A stretch of DNA of 64,000 nt from Turnera subulata (Eukaryota > Streptophyta > Magnoliopsida > Malpighiales > Passifloraceae): positions 285,338 to 349,337 of the forward strand of contig JAKUCV010002172.1 in the NCBI GenBank assembly GCA_028386065.3, read 5' to 3'. Numbering within the stretch: position 1 is the stretch's first letter; each line of letters opens with the position of its first letter. Positions 1 to 10,384 of the stretch are shown piece by piece. The translations under genes were made by a program, and so were the position numbers. The notes beneath the pieces were generated by a model. The model ran no database searches, was not told the origin of the DNA, and was given only the letters and a program-made list of their open reading frames with translations.

Positions 1-560
1 AAAATAATATGGCACTTGTGGCTCATTTTGATCTTGAGCTACTTCAATTGAATGTAAAGATTATGTTTCTCAATGACGACATTTATGGGATGATTTATAT
101 AGTGCAACTAGAAAATTTTATGTTAGGAGACCCAAATAAAATGATTTGCAAATTAAAGAAATCCATCTATGGGCTGTGCCAAGCTTCCCGTCATTGGTAT
201 CATAAATTTCATCAAATTATCTTCTCGTTTGGTTTTGAGATGAATCCATTTGATGATTGTGTATACGATAAGTTTAGTGGGAGTAGATTTATTTTCTTGG
301 TTCTGTATATCGATAATATATTACTTGCTAGTAGCGTTATAGGCTTAGTCTCAATCAATCCCCTAAGAATGAGTTTGAGATAGAGGAGATACAAAAGATT
401 CCTTATGCTTCTGCAGTAGGAAGTCTTATATTGCTCAAATATGTACTCGTCTAAATGTAGTGTACATTGGTAGGATGTTTGGTAGATATCTTAGTATGGA
501 TCATTGGACAACAACTAAACGGTTTGCTAATCCAAAGTCTACCAATGTTATTATGTAAGT
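1..560 (+). pseudogene. Ty1/copia pol fragment (reverse transcriptase, RNase H remnant)
   Basis: An open frame at 9-383 reads as the copia reverse transcriptase. It contains KLKKSIYGLCQASRHWYHKF and then FLVLYIDNILLASS. The catalytic YVDD box is changed to YIDN, so the second aspartate is lost. The match stops near 350 and resumes around 390 with an IPYASAVGSL block from the connection/RNase H region, in another frame and followed by stops, so several hundred bases have been deleted. Gag, protease and integrase are absent. The fragment is cut by the window edge. This is a dead retrotransposon remnant. Confidence 0.9.
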
Positions 561-1737
561 TTGTATAATAAAATATTTTTACTCATAAACACACATCACT
601 ACATTGTTTATGCAGCTTAATTATTATTTTTATAAAAAGATTAATTAATTTTCTATTGTACAATTGGTTGGATTTAATATTTTTTACTACCAAATTATGG
701 CACTGTTACTAGGAGTTGCCTATATATACATATATTAAATCAAACACACTCCTCTCTTGAAATAATGTAGTGATGACACGTGTCCTCTCTTACGAAAAGA
801 GTGACATTTTTTACGAAAAGAAAAAGTCTTGTGCCATGTGGCAATTTGTACACGTTATATTTACTCAGTAGACATCATCTAATTATAAACAACAATATTT
901 TTAATCTTTAGTAAATGTTTTAAAGAAATCTTTTAACATTTCATTAAGTTATTCTTAACTTAAGTGCGAACCCTTCGAATTCCATGGTATCAAGACTATA
1001 TCTCTTGGGCTTCTTTATATTTAGAAAATGTCTTTTAGAATTCCTAATACTAAGTACAAACTCTTGGAATTCTGCTACATCCTATGTCTATAAATAGAGG
1101 CTCATATATTATGAGTAATAAGATCTCTCCCTCATTCCTTCCAATCTTTTTTTCTTCTTCTTTCTTAGTCTATACTAGTTCCCTCTCCCATATTACACAC
1201 GGGTTGCATGATATCTTGCTCGTACGAGTGTTGGGCATTTACCAATTCGTGTATTTGTTATAATTTACATTACCCTATCTTATTCAATAACGAAGCTAGA
1301 TACAATTTTTAAAGCGAGTCATTAAAGAATTATTTTATATAATAGTAAAGAAGAAAAAGTAAATCATGGAACTCAATTTTACATCTTGATGACGACATAT
1401 GTGAAAAAAAATGTTTAGCCAAGGAATCGTAAAAAAAAAAAAAGAAAAGAAAAGAACCCTATTAGTAGTACTTCGGAATTTTTTAAAAGTTTGATTCATG
1501 CCTTTTCTTTACCACTGCATTGTATATAAATTTTAAAATTGTTTATTGGCAAGTTCTATATTTTTTTTCAGCATCCATCTATCTTTATATAAAATTTATA
1601 CTAATCAACTTATTTTGTTTTTATGAGAAACGATATTTTAAAAATTTTTATATATGTTTATTATCATCCTTCCTTTTTATTATACAAATATATTTTTTCC
1701 CCATTTAATATTTTGCAGTGCAATAGTTTTCTATGTT
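561..1737. other. AT-rich spacer with a possible LTR promoter
   Basis: No gene is seen. At 1089-1096 is a TATA box (TATAAATA) followed by a pyrimidine-rich leader (1130-1190). That arrangement is typical of a copia LTR and may be the 3' LTR remnant of the pol fragment at 1-560, but I could not fix LTR ends or target duplications. An imperfect direct repeat containing TTACGAAAAGA occurs around 790-825. Confidence 0.4.
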
Positions 1738-1742
1738 AAAAT

Positions 1743-2916
1743 TGTTAGCCCAAATAGGCCTGAGAGGGGGGGTGAATCAGGCTACCCCTTAATCGCGCTT
1801 GGTTTCTGGATTGGTTTTTGACAAACCAAATGGTTTCGTTACAAACCACTTACCCGCAAAATAGAGAAGCAGAAATATAAGAGAGCAGAAGGAAGAATGG
1901 ATGGCACAGTGATTTATAGTGGTTCCCCCTCACCAGGGACTTCCACTACCCAAAGGACCCTCCTTTAGGATTTCAAACTCTCACTAACTTAGGCTTTTGC
2001 GGGAGCCTCAACCTATTACAGAAACCAAGGTTTTGCAGGCTAAGCTCTAACCTTTACAAGAAACAAGCTTTTGCAGGCTAAGCTCTAACCTTTACAAGTT
2101 TTTCCCAGGCTAAACTCTAACCTTTTTCCCAAATCTAATCATAGATTTGCGATCCCAGCAAAACTACACACTAGTCTTGCCTAAAACACTACCCTTTGAA
2201 ACAACTTGGAGAACAAGAATAAGCACAAGTGTAAGCTCAACAAATATCTCAGGTGTAAGCACAATTGCAGACTTTAAAGCAATTTTGAAATTTGTTGGGA
2301 TGCTCTTCCAAGAAGTATTCCTCTTCCTTATATAGAGCTTGAGCAAGTGGGAGTAGGTAGATAGATCTTCATCCAACAGCTCTAAAGTACCCATCAGCTC
2401 ATCATCCAACGGCTATGAGGTACAAATCAGTCTTCAGAGTTGACTCCATAATCCACTAGCTGGTGTTGGGTTCATTTCAGGAAGTCCACTCTCTTTGCAG
2501 CTCAATTACTTGAAAACATTCTATTTTTAGCAATCCGGGACCATAAGTGTAGAGCACAATTGATAATTGAGCTTGGTGAGAGATAAGTGTTGCAGGTCTT
2601 CTTCTCTGCCATGGACCACTTTCTCTGCCCGTTGGAGTAGTTGGGGGTTGACGTTTAATGCTGTGAGGACCACCTGGGCCACCAGCAACTTGCAAGAGGA
2701 CCACTTCTGATGTTGACAGCAAAGTGTGGTTTCTTTTAGAAACCAAGTTCGTGTGGTTTTTGTGTGGTTCTTATAAGAAACCACGCTGCATGTTAATCAA
2801 TACAAATATATGCAAACGTCTAACCAAGTTTGTTAATCATCAAAATCAATATATAATTATTCACTAAACATGATTAGTCATTAATAATCCATGTTAAGCT
2901 CATGTTTAGGTCATCA
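1743..2916 (-). mobile_element. Solo LTR, copia-type family, minus orientation
   Basis: On the minus strand it begins TGATGACC (2916) and ends GGGCTAACA (1743), flanked by the 5-bp duplication AAAAT at 1738-1742 and 2917-2921. It is alignable by eye with the plus-strand LTR at 53525-54546, which precedes a copia-type gag. Shared features include repeated GGTTAGAGCTTAGCCTG units, a CTGGTGAGGG block and a terminal TTCACCCCCC segment. No internal sequence follows, so it is a solo LTR left by LTR-LTR recombination. The short open frames inside it are shadows. Confidence 0.75.
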
Positions 2917-2939
2917 AAAATATCATAATATGGTAAGAT

Positions 2940-3860
2940 GGAAAATTTTCAATTCACTCCCCATAATTTTAGCTCAAAACCACTTTGGCAATTTATTTTT
3001 TTGTTGTACAAATTAGTAATTTAACTTTCAAAACATAACAATCAGTAACTCCCTTATAACACCATTAACACAACTCCTGAACCCAATGCATGAGCTCGGG
3101 TTTACGTTTGATTTTCTTTTTTTATGTTTTTTCCACACTTTTTACTTCTATTTCTTTGAAATCATTTTTCATAAAAACCCCTAGCTACACGAAGTCGTGA
3201 TGTTGCAAATACTAATCAAATTAGAAACAACAATGCCACACCCCTTTCTCTTCTAACCCGATTTTCCTCTTCTCTCACAAACTCTAAACCTTATTTTCCA
3301 TCATTGCCTCCCCAAAAAAATCCTAAATCGTAACAATAGATATAGACAAATAAGGTAAAATTTAACCTTTGTTAGAATCAATTAACTACAATTAGATTTG
3401 ACACAGAGTAACATTGTTATCAAATTTTTCTTTGATCCTACAAATTGAGTAATGGAAAGCTTTAGCCATTTTTTTGTAGCTTTTAAATTATTCATTAATC
3501 ATAGTTTTACACAAAATTTTTCATTTTTTAATTATTTTTAATTAAATTCTCAGTATTATAAATAATATAGGTTACAATGTTAATTTGTCTTTAAATACAA
3601 AATATTACTAGTCACTAAAAGATGGTAGGTAAAATATTACTTTCTTCAGAAAAATAATCCTTTATACTTCTAAATTTGTGTAAAATTATTTCTTCTATTT
3701 ATTTAGATTTTATATTTTTTATATTTATTTTCTATATCATTCTCTTACTTCGAATTTTTTCTTGTATAAAAATTTTGTATTTTATAATATTGATCTAAAT
3801 TCATAAATTTTTTACAAAATAATTTTTTTACTTCTTTATTTGACACTTTTTACAAATTTA
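2940..3860. repeat. Rearranged relative of the long-inverted-repeat element at 30690-31445
   Basis: Bases 2945-3110 match the terminal repeat at 30693-30850 (CAATTCACT, TTTAGCTCA, CCACTTTGGCAA, CAGTAACT). Bases 3110-3250 match the inverse of 31141-31310, including the TGATGTTGCAAATACTAATC segment. Bases 3500-3810 match 30870-31150 in the direct sense, including ATTACTAGTCA and AAAAGATGGTAG. The order differs from the other copy and about 200 bp in the middle are unique, so this copy is rearranged or is a longer family member. No coding capacity is seen. The right end is not defined. Confidence 0.5.
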
Positions 3861-6800
3861 TATTAGTCTTCTACTCTTTCTCTTTCTTAATTCATTTGGT
3901 GCATGCATTAATTTTAGGTTGTTGTAGGGTATTTTTTGTTGGCCCTGATATGATTGCTCTCAATAAGTCTTTGTTGTTTTTTATCTGATTCGAATCCGTA
4001 GTGCTGCAGCATGGTAAAGGATTTAATCGGGCGGAGGGAGTGATGCAACAATACCTGGTATGGTGGGTCCCTCGGGGAGAGGGCCTTCACATCAAGACTC
4101 TTTTGTGATTGTTATCTCAGAGTTGTATGATTCCTCTTCTACTGTTTACTCCTCCTGATTTATTATCTGTCTCGATTGAGTGTCCAGTTGATCATCGTTG
4201 ATTTCTACCTTCAGTGCAAAGAGTCAAACCCTTTTTGCTACAATTTCTCAGCAGGTCGATCACATTCCTGCCTTCTCTTTATAGTACATTATTAATGTTA
4301 TTTCAAATAAAAAGTATACTAATAATTTTTTAACTAATTTATATGCCAACCTAAATATATATAAATACATGAGGGTGGGTATGATGAATCTAAAGAATCT
4401 CTCCCAATTTGATTGAATAATTAAATAATAAATTTATACATTCATTATACATACTTATATACTTAAATAGTTTAATTATTTCTAACATAATCAATTCTAT
4501 TAGGTTCACAACTAATTAAACTTACAGAGTCCAAGCTTTAAAATTTCTGGCAATGCCACAACTTAACAGATGGAGCACAAAAACTTACTCCTAGATGGAG
4601 TATCTGATAAAGCATTAGTCAAATTTTTGAAAACTCAACTGATAAAAGCTAAAAATATGTTATAAAAATTTTACTCACTATAAGTTACATCGATAAATGA
4701 GATATAACATAAGAAAGCTTTTTTTTTTCTTCAACCAATTCTAGTTTATGACATGATAATATGGCACCGGATAAGATTCTTGTATTATTGTGCATAAGGT
4801 AAATAGTATCTCTTAATAAATAACAAAGTAATTACAACTCATGATGATTATAAGTAATGGTGAACAGCCAAGTGCTAACTAAAGCATCTATTTTTATTTA
4901 GTGGCCTTTATTGTGGCCTATAAGACAACTGCATCACTATATTAAATGAATGTTCTTTATGGGCAAAAAAATATAGTCACAGTCTCATTGCACACTTCTC
5001 CATGCTAAAAGTGATTCTAAAATTGGTGAATATGCATGGTGTTAGTTGAATCCAAATCATCTAATTTTATTTGAAGCAAAATATTAAAGACAGTGATTCT
5101 GGTTCCTACGAACACATTAAATAAAATGTTCTTTATGGGCAAAAAAATGTGGTCACAATCTTATTGCACACTTCGTTAGAGATGATTTTAGAGAAAAGAA
5201 AAAGGAAAAAAAACCAATGATTTTAAATGGATGAAAATCAAACGTGGCAGTATAACCATAACATGGTCATATTAGATATATCAGCTTTGAGTTTTATTTT
5301 ACATACTTAACCCAATCTATTAGTAAATAAAGAACAATTAAACCAAATTAAGAGTAAATTTATCTTTATTAAAATGCAAATTTGTCAAAACATCCTCACC
5401 TTCCTTTTATGTCATTATCATGTCTTTAGCTAAATTATTTAAATATTTCAGACTTATCTCTAAAACCAACACGAACACCAATAACCCCAGTTTGGTCTGT
5501 TTGGTTTAATTTGAACCAAAAATATTTATAGTCTTGTAATTAATCTTTGCCTAATTTCTTCCTAGTAACTTTGTATTTATTAATCTTAGAACTGTCTTCT
5601 CATACATGCGTTAGTGGAGAGAATACACTTCTAGGAAACCATCAGTAATCAATCTTTTATTAAAAATAAAAAACACAGATACCACGGATGCATCATCCAA
5701 AAGAAAACACATAATAAATGCACTTTGGCCATCAGAAAAGTTATGCGCAGCCACACGCACTGTAGCATCATCAAGGCGATTTGATGCTAAAACAACTTCC
5801 ATATTATCTTGTGGCAAAACAACAAATTCATTCGAACAAATAATTAAATAACTGAAGTGGTAAAACTCTTATAGTACAACTTCTAGCTGCCATGGGTAAA
5901 AAATCTAAATTTATGTAAATCATATCAGGCTCCAAGAAGATTTATGTCCTATGTCCTAAGAACTAACAGATAATCATATCTAAAGACATGTAAAACATAC
6001 TACACACCAGAAAAATTAAAAGGTACGTAGGCAATTGTTTTCTAGTTTAGCAAAAGAGATTCGAGATTGCTGCAAGCATTGCAAAAAGGCTTGCATTTCT
6101 ACACGAAGAGTGATTGGTGTTGGTTTTGCAATTTTTGATGTAAAGCTACATAATATGCTCCTGGAACCCAAGGTGTCAAATTTCAAACTTTTCACAAATT
6201 AGAGGGACTAGAGGTTACAGTGGCTCCCAGGTCGATTTTCATTCTGTCAATTACTTCTAAAGAGGACATTTAGAGCTTTAGAATTGTTGTGTTTGAAATG
6301 GTGACAGGAAAGTGTCCATCAATGATATCATGATGGAAGAACAAGGTATCTGCATCATTCAATATTCATTTTATGTTTTTATGTTATTTTCTTTATCTGT
6401 TCTACTCTAACTACTTTGGTATCCTCTTTGTTGTTGTTGCATCTATCATTGGCCATTTTTTTATCACGGTTATTGTTCTTCATTTTTTGTTTACCCAAAT
6501 ACAAAGTAGAAGCATATGAGGCAAGGAGATATAATTAATGATTGAATAACTTTGTTCAGCATGGCAAGCTAAGCCAACATGAATGCCAGTTTAATTTGTC
6601 ATTGATGAAAATATTCTTATTTTTTAATAACTATGTTTTATGGTTAGATTTTCAGGTTTTCTTTATTGATAAGTATAGTGAAACAAAGAGTAGCTAAGAA
6701 ATTCTACCCGTTATCTACTTCCAAATTGAGAATAATATTTTTGGTTTTGAACTACTTGATTTTGGAGTATTTTATTGTTAAAATTTTAAGTAGTATTAAA

Positions 6801-7165
6801 CAAGATCTACAACCTTTTAAACTTATCAGTAACAAGATCCACAAGTCTTTTGTTTCATTTGTCTTGGCTTTTTTGTAATACGAAAAAAATACTAATATGG
6901 AACTAAAAAAATGAATACCATACTGAAGGAAGATGTTTTGCCTCCTCCAAATGACTATTTATCTTATTAATAATGAAATTATCAAGCAAAAACCTACAAT
7001 CTTGATAATAAACATCAGTTACTTTATCTTCATTTGTATGTAAAATTACAAGGTATAAAGAAGACTATAATGTCTTTTGAACCTCTCTAAGAATTAGTTT
7101 AGTGCAAAAATATAATGAATTGGTAGAATCTCAATTTGTTGGAGAGGAGTGTAATAGGGAGAAAC
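3861..7165. other. AT-rich intergenic region with a 57-bp direct repeat
   Basis: No supported gene. A direct repeat of about 57 bp (ATGTTCTTTATGGGCAAAAA followed by GTCACA, TCATTGCACACTTC) occurs at 4941-4998 and 5116-5174. A minus-strand open frame at 5611-5817 (68 codons; LPQDNMEVVLASNRLDDATV) has protein-like composition but no family I recognise. It could be an exon fragment. The 70-codon frame at 6666-6878 is AT-driven and not credible. Confidence 0.4.
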
Positions 7166-7221
7166 AAAATGATATATAGAAGAAAGAACTAAGCAAGAGG
7201 CTATAGAGGCGGCAAAGAAGC

Positions 7222-7423
7222 CTATGTTGCTACAGAGGCACTGATGATGAGATTATAATTAAAAGCCATGGTAAATATAGTGGTGGGAACCGTGGAAAAT
7301 TACCATGACTTCAAGCCTGCTAGTTTAGCTTCTAATCCATGGTAATTGTCCACGATTCCCACCACTATATTTACCATAGCTTTTAGTTATAGTCTCATCA
7401 TTAATGCCTCTATAGCAACATAT
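7222..7423. repeat. Fold-back hairpin, arms of about 86 bp
   Basis: Left arm 7222-7308 and right arm 7337-7423 are near-perfect reverse complements (for example GGTAAATATAGTGGTGGGAA against TTCCCACCACTATATTTACC), separated by a loop of about 28 bp. The complementarity resumes on the far side of the CACTA element: 10202-10246 (AGCCTCC, then CTTATATATCAC) pairs more loosely with 7168-7221 (GATATATAG, then GAAGCC). The element was therefore once a longer fold-back sequence. It could be a MITE or a young MIR-type hairpin; nothing in the sequence decides this. Confidence 0.75.
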
Positions 7424-9328
7424 AACTACTAGAAAACAGAGTTTTAGCGAAGGATTTTGTGAGGGATTTTACAAGAAATCCCTCGCCAAATCCGTTTGTG
7501 AGGGATTTTGCGACGGAATTTGGACCTCGTTAAAATGCTCCTAACAAACGGGTTTGCGAGGGATTTTGTGAGGGGTTTTTTTGCGTCAGATTTTGCGAGG
7601 GATTTGACCTCACTGTGGTGACGGACGTATATCCCTTGCAATACCGTCCGTCACTAAGTCCCTCGCTAATTGTGAGGGAATAATCCCTCACAAAAAAATC
7701 CGTCCCTAAATCCCTCGCTATCTATGACGGAAATAATCCCTCACAAAAACAACCCTCACTAAGGCCCTCATAAATTTCAAAAATCGGATGATTTTTACAA
7801 GGGATTCTGGGAGGGATTGGGCCATTGGTCCGCCACCAGTTCCGTCACAAATCATTAATTTATGAAAAAAATCTAACACATAAATAGCAGCCCTGATAAT
7901 GAAATATTTCTTTTATTACTACATAAATCATGCGACCAATCTTTAAACATTGACATAATTACTCAATAATTATTGCTATTGCATTAATTAAGTACATGAA
8001 TAACAAATGAAATAATTATGAAAATGAACATTTCTTTTCATTGAACGAAATTCCGATTACAACTGGGAAACAACACAAAATATATATAGAATACAGTGGT
8101 CGGAAAAAATACAAAGAAATTACAGAGTAAAAATTGAAGACGAAGCCAACAACATCCTGCAAAATTAGAATAAAAAATCAAATCAGAGGAAAAAAAACAT
8201 ACAATTAGACAAAATGAAAAAAATAAGAATCTAAACATTAACCTGAAACCGATAAAAGGCAAGAACCAGTAAAATAAAAAGAACAAAATCAAAGGATAAG
8301 CTTAACCGGATTCCGTTTAACTCGCCATCATTCACTAACCAAACCCGGAATTCGTTTCCACTTCGCTGTTAACACCAAAATAGCCACAAAACAACATTAA
8401 TTCAACACTGGAACAAATCTAACATGTAAAAAGTACCCAACAGTAGTTGGAGAACTCACCGGAATGAAAACCAAAAAAAACTTGTTTTGAATCCAACCCA
8501 CGAACTTGGATCTACACAGATCCGTTCTCGATCCATCGCTTGTAAAACATCAAAACAAAAAATGAAGAGCACTCCCGCATTGATGCTCAATCGGACAGAG
8601 GTGTTAATTAAAAGGAAGGAGGAGGAGGGTGACGGCTAACTGGTATATGGGTGTTGAGTATGCCGGCGAATGTTTGGGGAGGGAGAAGAAGAGATGAACA
8701 TTAGGGAGAGAGTGGAAAGACAGCTCGGGCGGAAGAGAGGGAAGGAGATGGAAAATGTGAGGAGAAAGGGAAGAAGAGACGATTTTATACCTAGGTCAAT
8801 CCTAGGGGTTTCCTGGTGTCTAAAACGACGCCATTTAGGAATGCAAATTTAATATAACTTTCAGAAAGAGAAAAAAAATATTCTAAAGTAAAAATACTAA
8901 CATAAGTGAAAAAGAAATTTAAGTACAGAAAATAATTATAAATAAAATTTTAAATATATAGAAATGAAGAAAGTATCAAAAAAGAAGATTATGAAATTAT
9001 TTTCATGAAAAAGTGACAAAAAAGTTTAAAAAATATAATATAGTATTTAATATTATAATAAATAAGATCACATGAATTCTTTATTTTATACAATTCAAAT
9101 TACTGAAATAAAAATAATAAAAGGTCTACTATAGTTTATTAACTTAGTTTATGATAACCTTTTTTACATTAAATTTAATTTTGTTTAAGTTTTGGCAGCC
9201 TTCATTTAATTTAATTCAGTCGTCACACCACTCGTCTTATATCAACAATCTTCTCGTATACTCCTCATCCTGTCTACTGTACCCAGCATAAAATCTCATA
9301 TATACCCTTATGCGTCATCTTGTCCTCT

Positions 9329-9336
9329 TATAAAAA
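9329..9336 (+). promoter_or_regulatory. TATA box for the CACTA-borne small ORF
   Basis: TATAAAAA lies 36 bp upstream of the ATG at 9372. With a normal TATA-to-start spacing the leader would be only about a dozen bases. The placement is otherwise typical of a plant polymerase II promoter. Confidence 0.45.
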
Positions 9337-9371
9337 CCGACCTCATAGCCTGGCAAAGCATATCTCGAACC

Positions 9372-9776
9372 ATGGACCCACCACTAAGAACTAGAACTAC
9401 CTCTGATTCAGAGGAGTTAAGTTATACTAGTGCTGCTGCTCTCTTTAGTGATTTCGATGATGAAGAAGAGCCGAAGAAACGTCGCAAGCGGATGAGCATC
9501 CCTGGTCGTATAGAAGATATGGTCATATCCCGAAAATGTCGAAAGAAGCTGGTTACCAAGGAAGGACCTTCCGGTCGCAAGGATACTGGTGATCAAAAGG
9601 GCAAAGCAGTTGCTCATAGCAGTACACTGATGAAGACATTAGAGCTCCTGAACGCTTCCCTGAAGCAGGTCAACACTGCGGTGATGCAGATCGAATTGGC
9701 TTGTATGGGACTCTCCTCTCAGATCAAGAATATGCGTAAACATGTAAAGGATCTAGAGAAGCATGTAACTTCATAG
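9372..9776 (+). CDS. Small basic coiled-coil protein carried by the CACTA element
   Basis: A 134-codon uninterrupted frame begins at an ATG in a CCATGG context. Residues 1-33 are acidic/serine-rich (TSDSEELSYTSAAALFSDFDD). Residues 35-42 form a PKKRRKR-type nuclear localisation signal. The middle (about 43-80) is basic, and the last 50 residues (LMKTLELLNASLKQVNTAVM, ending HVKDLEKHVTS) have heptad spacing that suggests a coiled coil. I do not recognise the family. A nuclear, oligomerising protein fits either an accessory factor that binds the element's subterminal repeats, like TnpA of En/Spm, or a captured host fragment; both are inference. No intron or frameshift is seen. Codon use is balanced, unlike the AT-rich sequence around it, which supports real coding. 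Confidence 0.55.
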   Translation: MDPPLRTRTTSDSEELSYTSAAALFSDFDDEEEPKKRRKRMSIPGRIEDMVISRKCRKKLVTKEGPSGRKDTGDQKGKAVAHSSTLMKTLELLNASLKQVNTAVMQIELACMGLSSQIKNMRKHVKDLEKHVTS

Positions 9777-10201
9777 AGTACTTCTTCTCTATTGTAATGT
9801 GTTATCAAAATAAACAAGTTGTTTTCCGTCACAACTTAGCAAGGGATTACTTTTCCCTCACAATAGTGACGGAAAAATCCCTCGCAAAACTTGGCGGGCA
9901 GTGGATTTTTTTTGCCGGGAATTTTTCATCCATTCTTTGCGAGGGATTTATTTTTCCCTCACAAATAGCGACGACAATATCCCTCACAAAAAAGGCGGGT
10001 CTTTGGCGCGGGTAAAGTTTGTGAGGGATTTATGAATCCCTCGCTAAATCCTTCACTATATTTTTGCGAAGGAATAATTCCCTCACAAAATCCGACACAA
10101 CACCAGTACAAAGAAATCCCTCGCAAATGCCGTCGCAATTGTGAGGGTCAAAAATCACTCGCAAAAATCCCTCGCTAAAACACTGATTTCTAGTAGTGAT
10201 A

Positions 10202-10384
10202 TAGCCTCCTTTTCCTAGAAGCCAAATGTGCCATATCCTTATATATCACATAAAAAATCAATATCATAAAGAAAATGACTAAGTTTTCTATCACGAATAT
10301 ATTATATTTAAGGAAGAAAAGAACATATCATTATTTATCCTAACTTTAGAAGTAATCAAATTGTTGTAGATGACGAGGCCAGAA
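10202..10384. other. Short spacer between the CACTA element and LARD LTR A
   Basis: This holds the outer part of the interrupted fold-back repeat (10202-10246) and then AT-rich sequence without a gene. Confidence 0.5.

Larger units (their letters stand above)
7425..10198. mobile_element. Non-autonomous CACTA (En/Spm-type) transposon
   Basis: The right end is TTTCTAGTAGTG, the inverse of CACTACTAGAAA. The left end is ACTACTAGAAA with the first C lost. The 3-bp duplication ATA flanks it at 7422-7424 and 10199-10201. Both ends carry dense subterminal repeats of a GCGAGGGATTT / AAATCCCTCGC core (7440-7860 and 9830-10180), as expected of CACTA elements whose transposase-associated DNA-binding protein binds subterminal motifs. 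No TnpD-like transposase is present, so it depends on a partner element. One small ORF lies inside at 9372-9776. The segment 8038-8640 is low-complexity without a convincing ORF. It is inserted in the fold-back repeat ending at 7423. Confidence 0.8.

Noticed and set aside
8670..8852. 60-codon Arg/Glu-rich frame in the CACTA element
   Set aside because: A purine-rich low-complexity tract gives the frame; no start context or domain.
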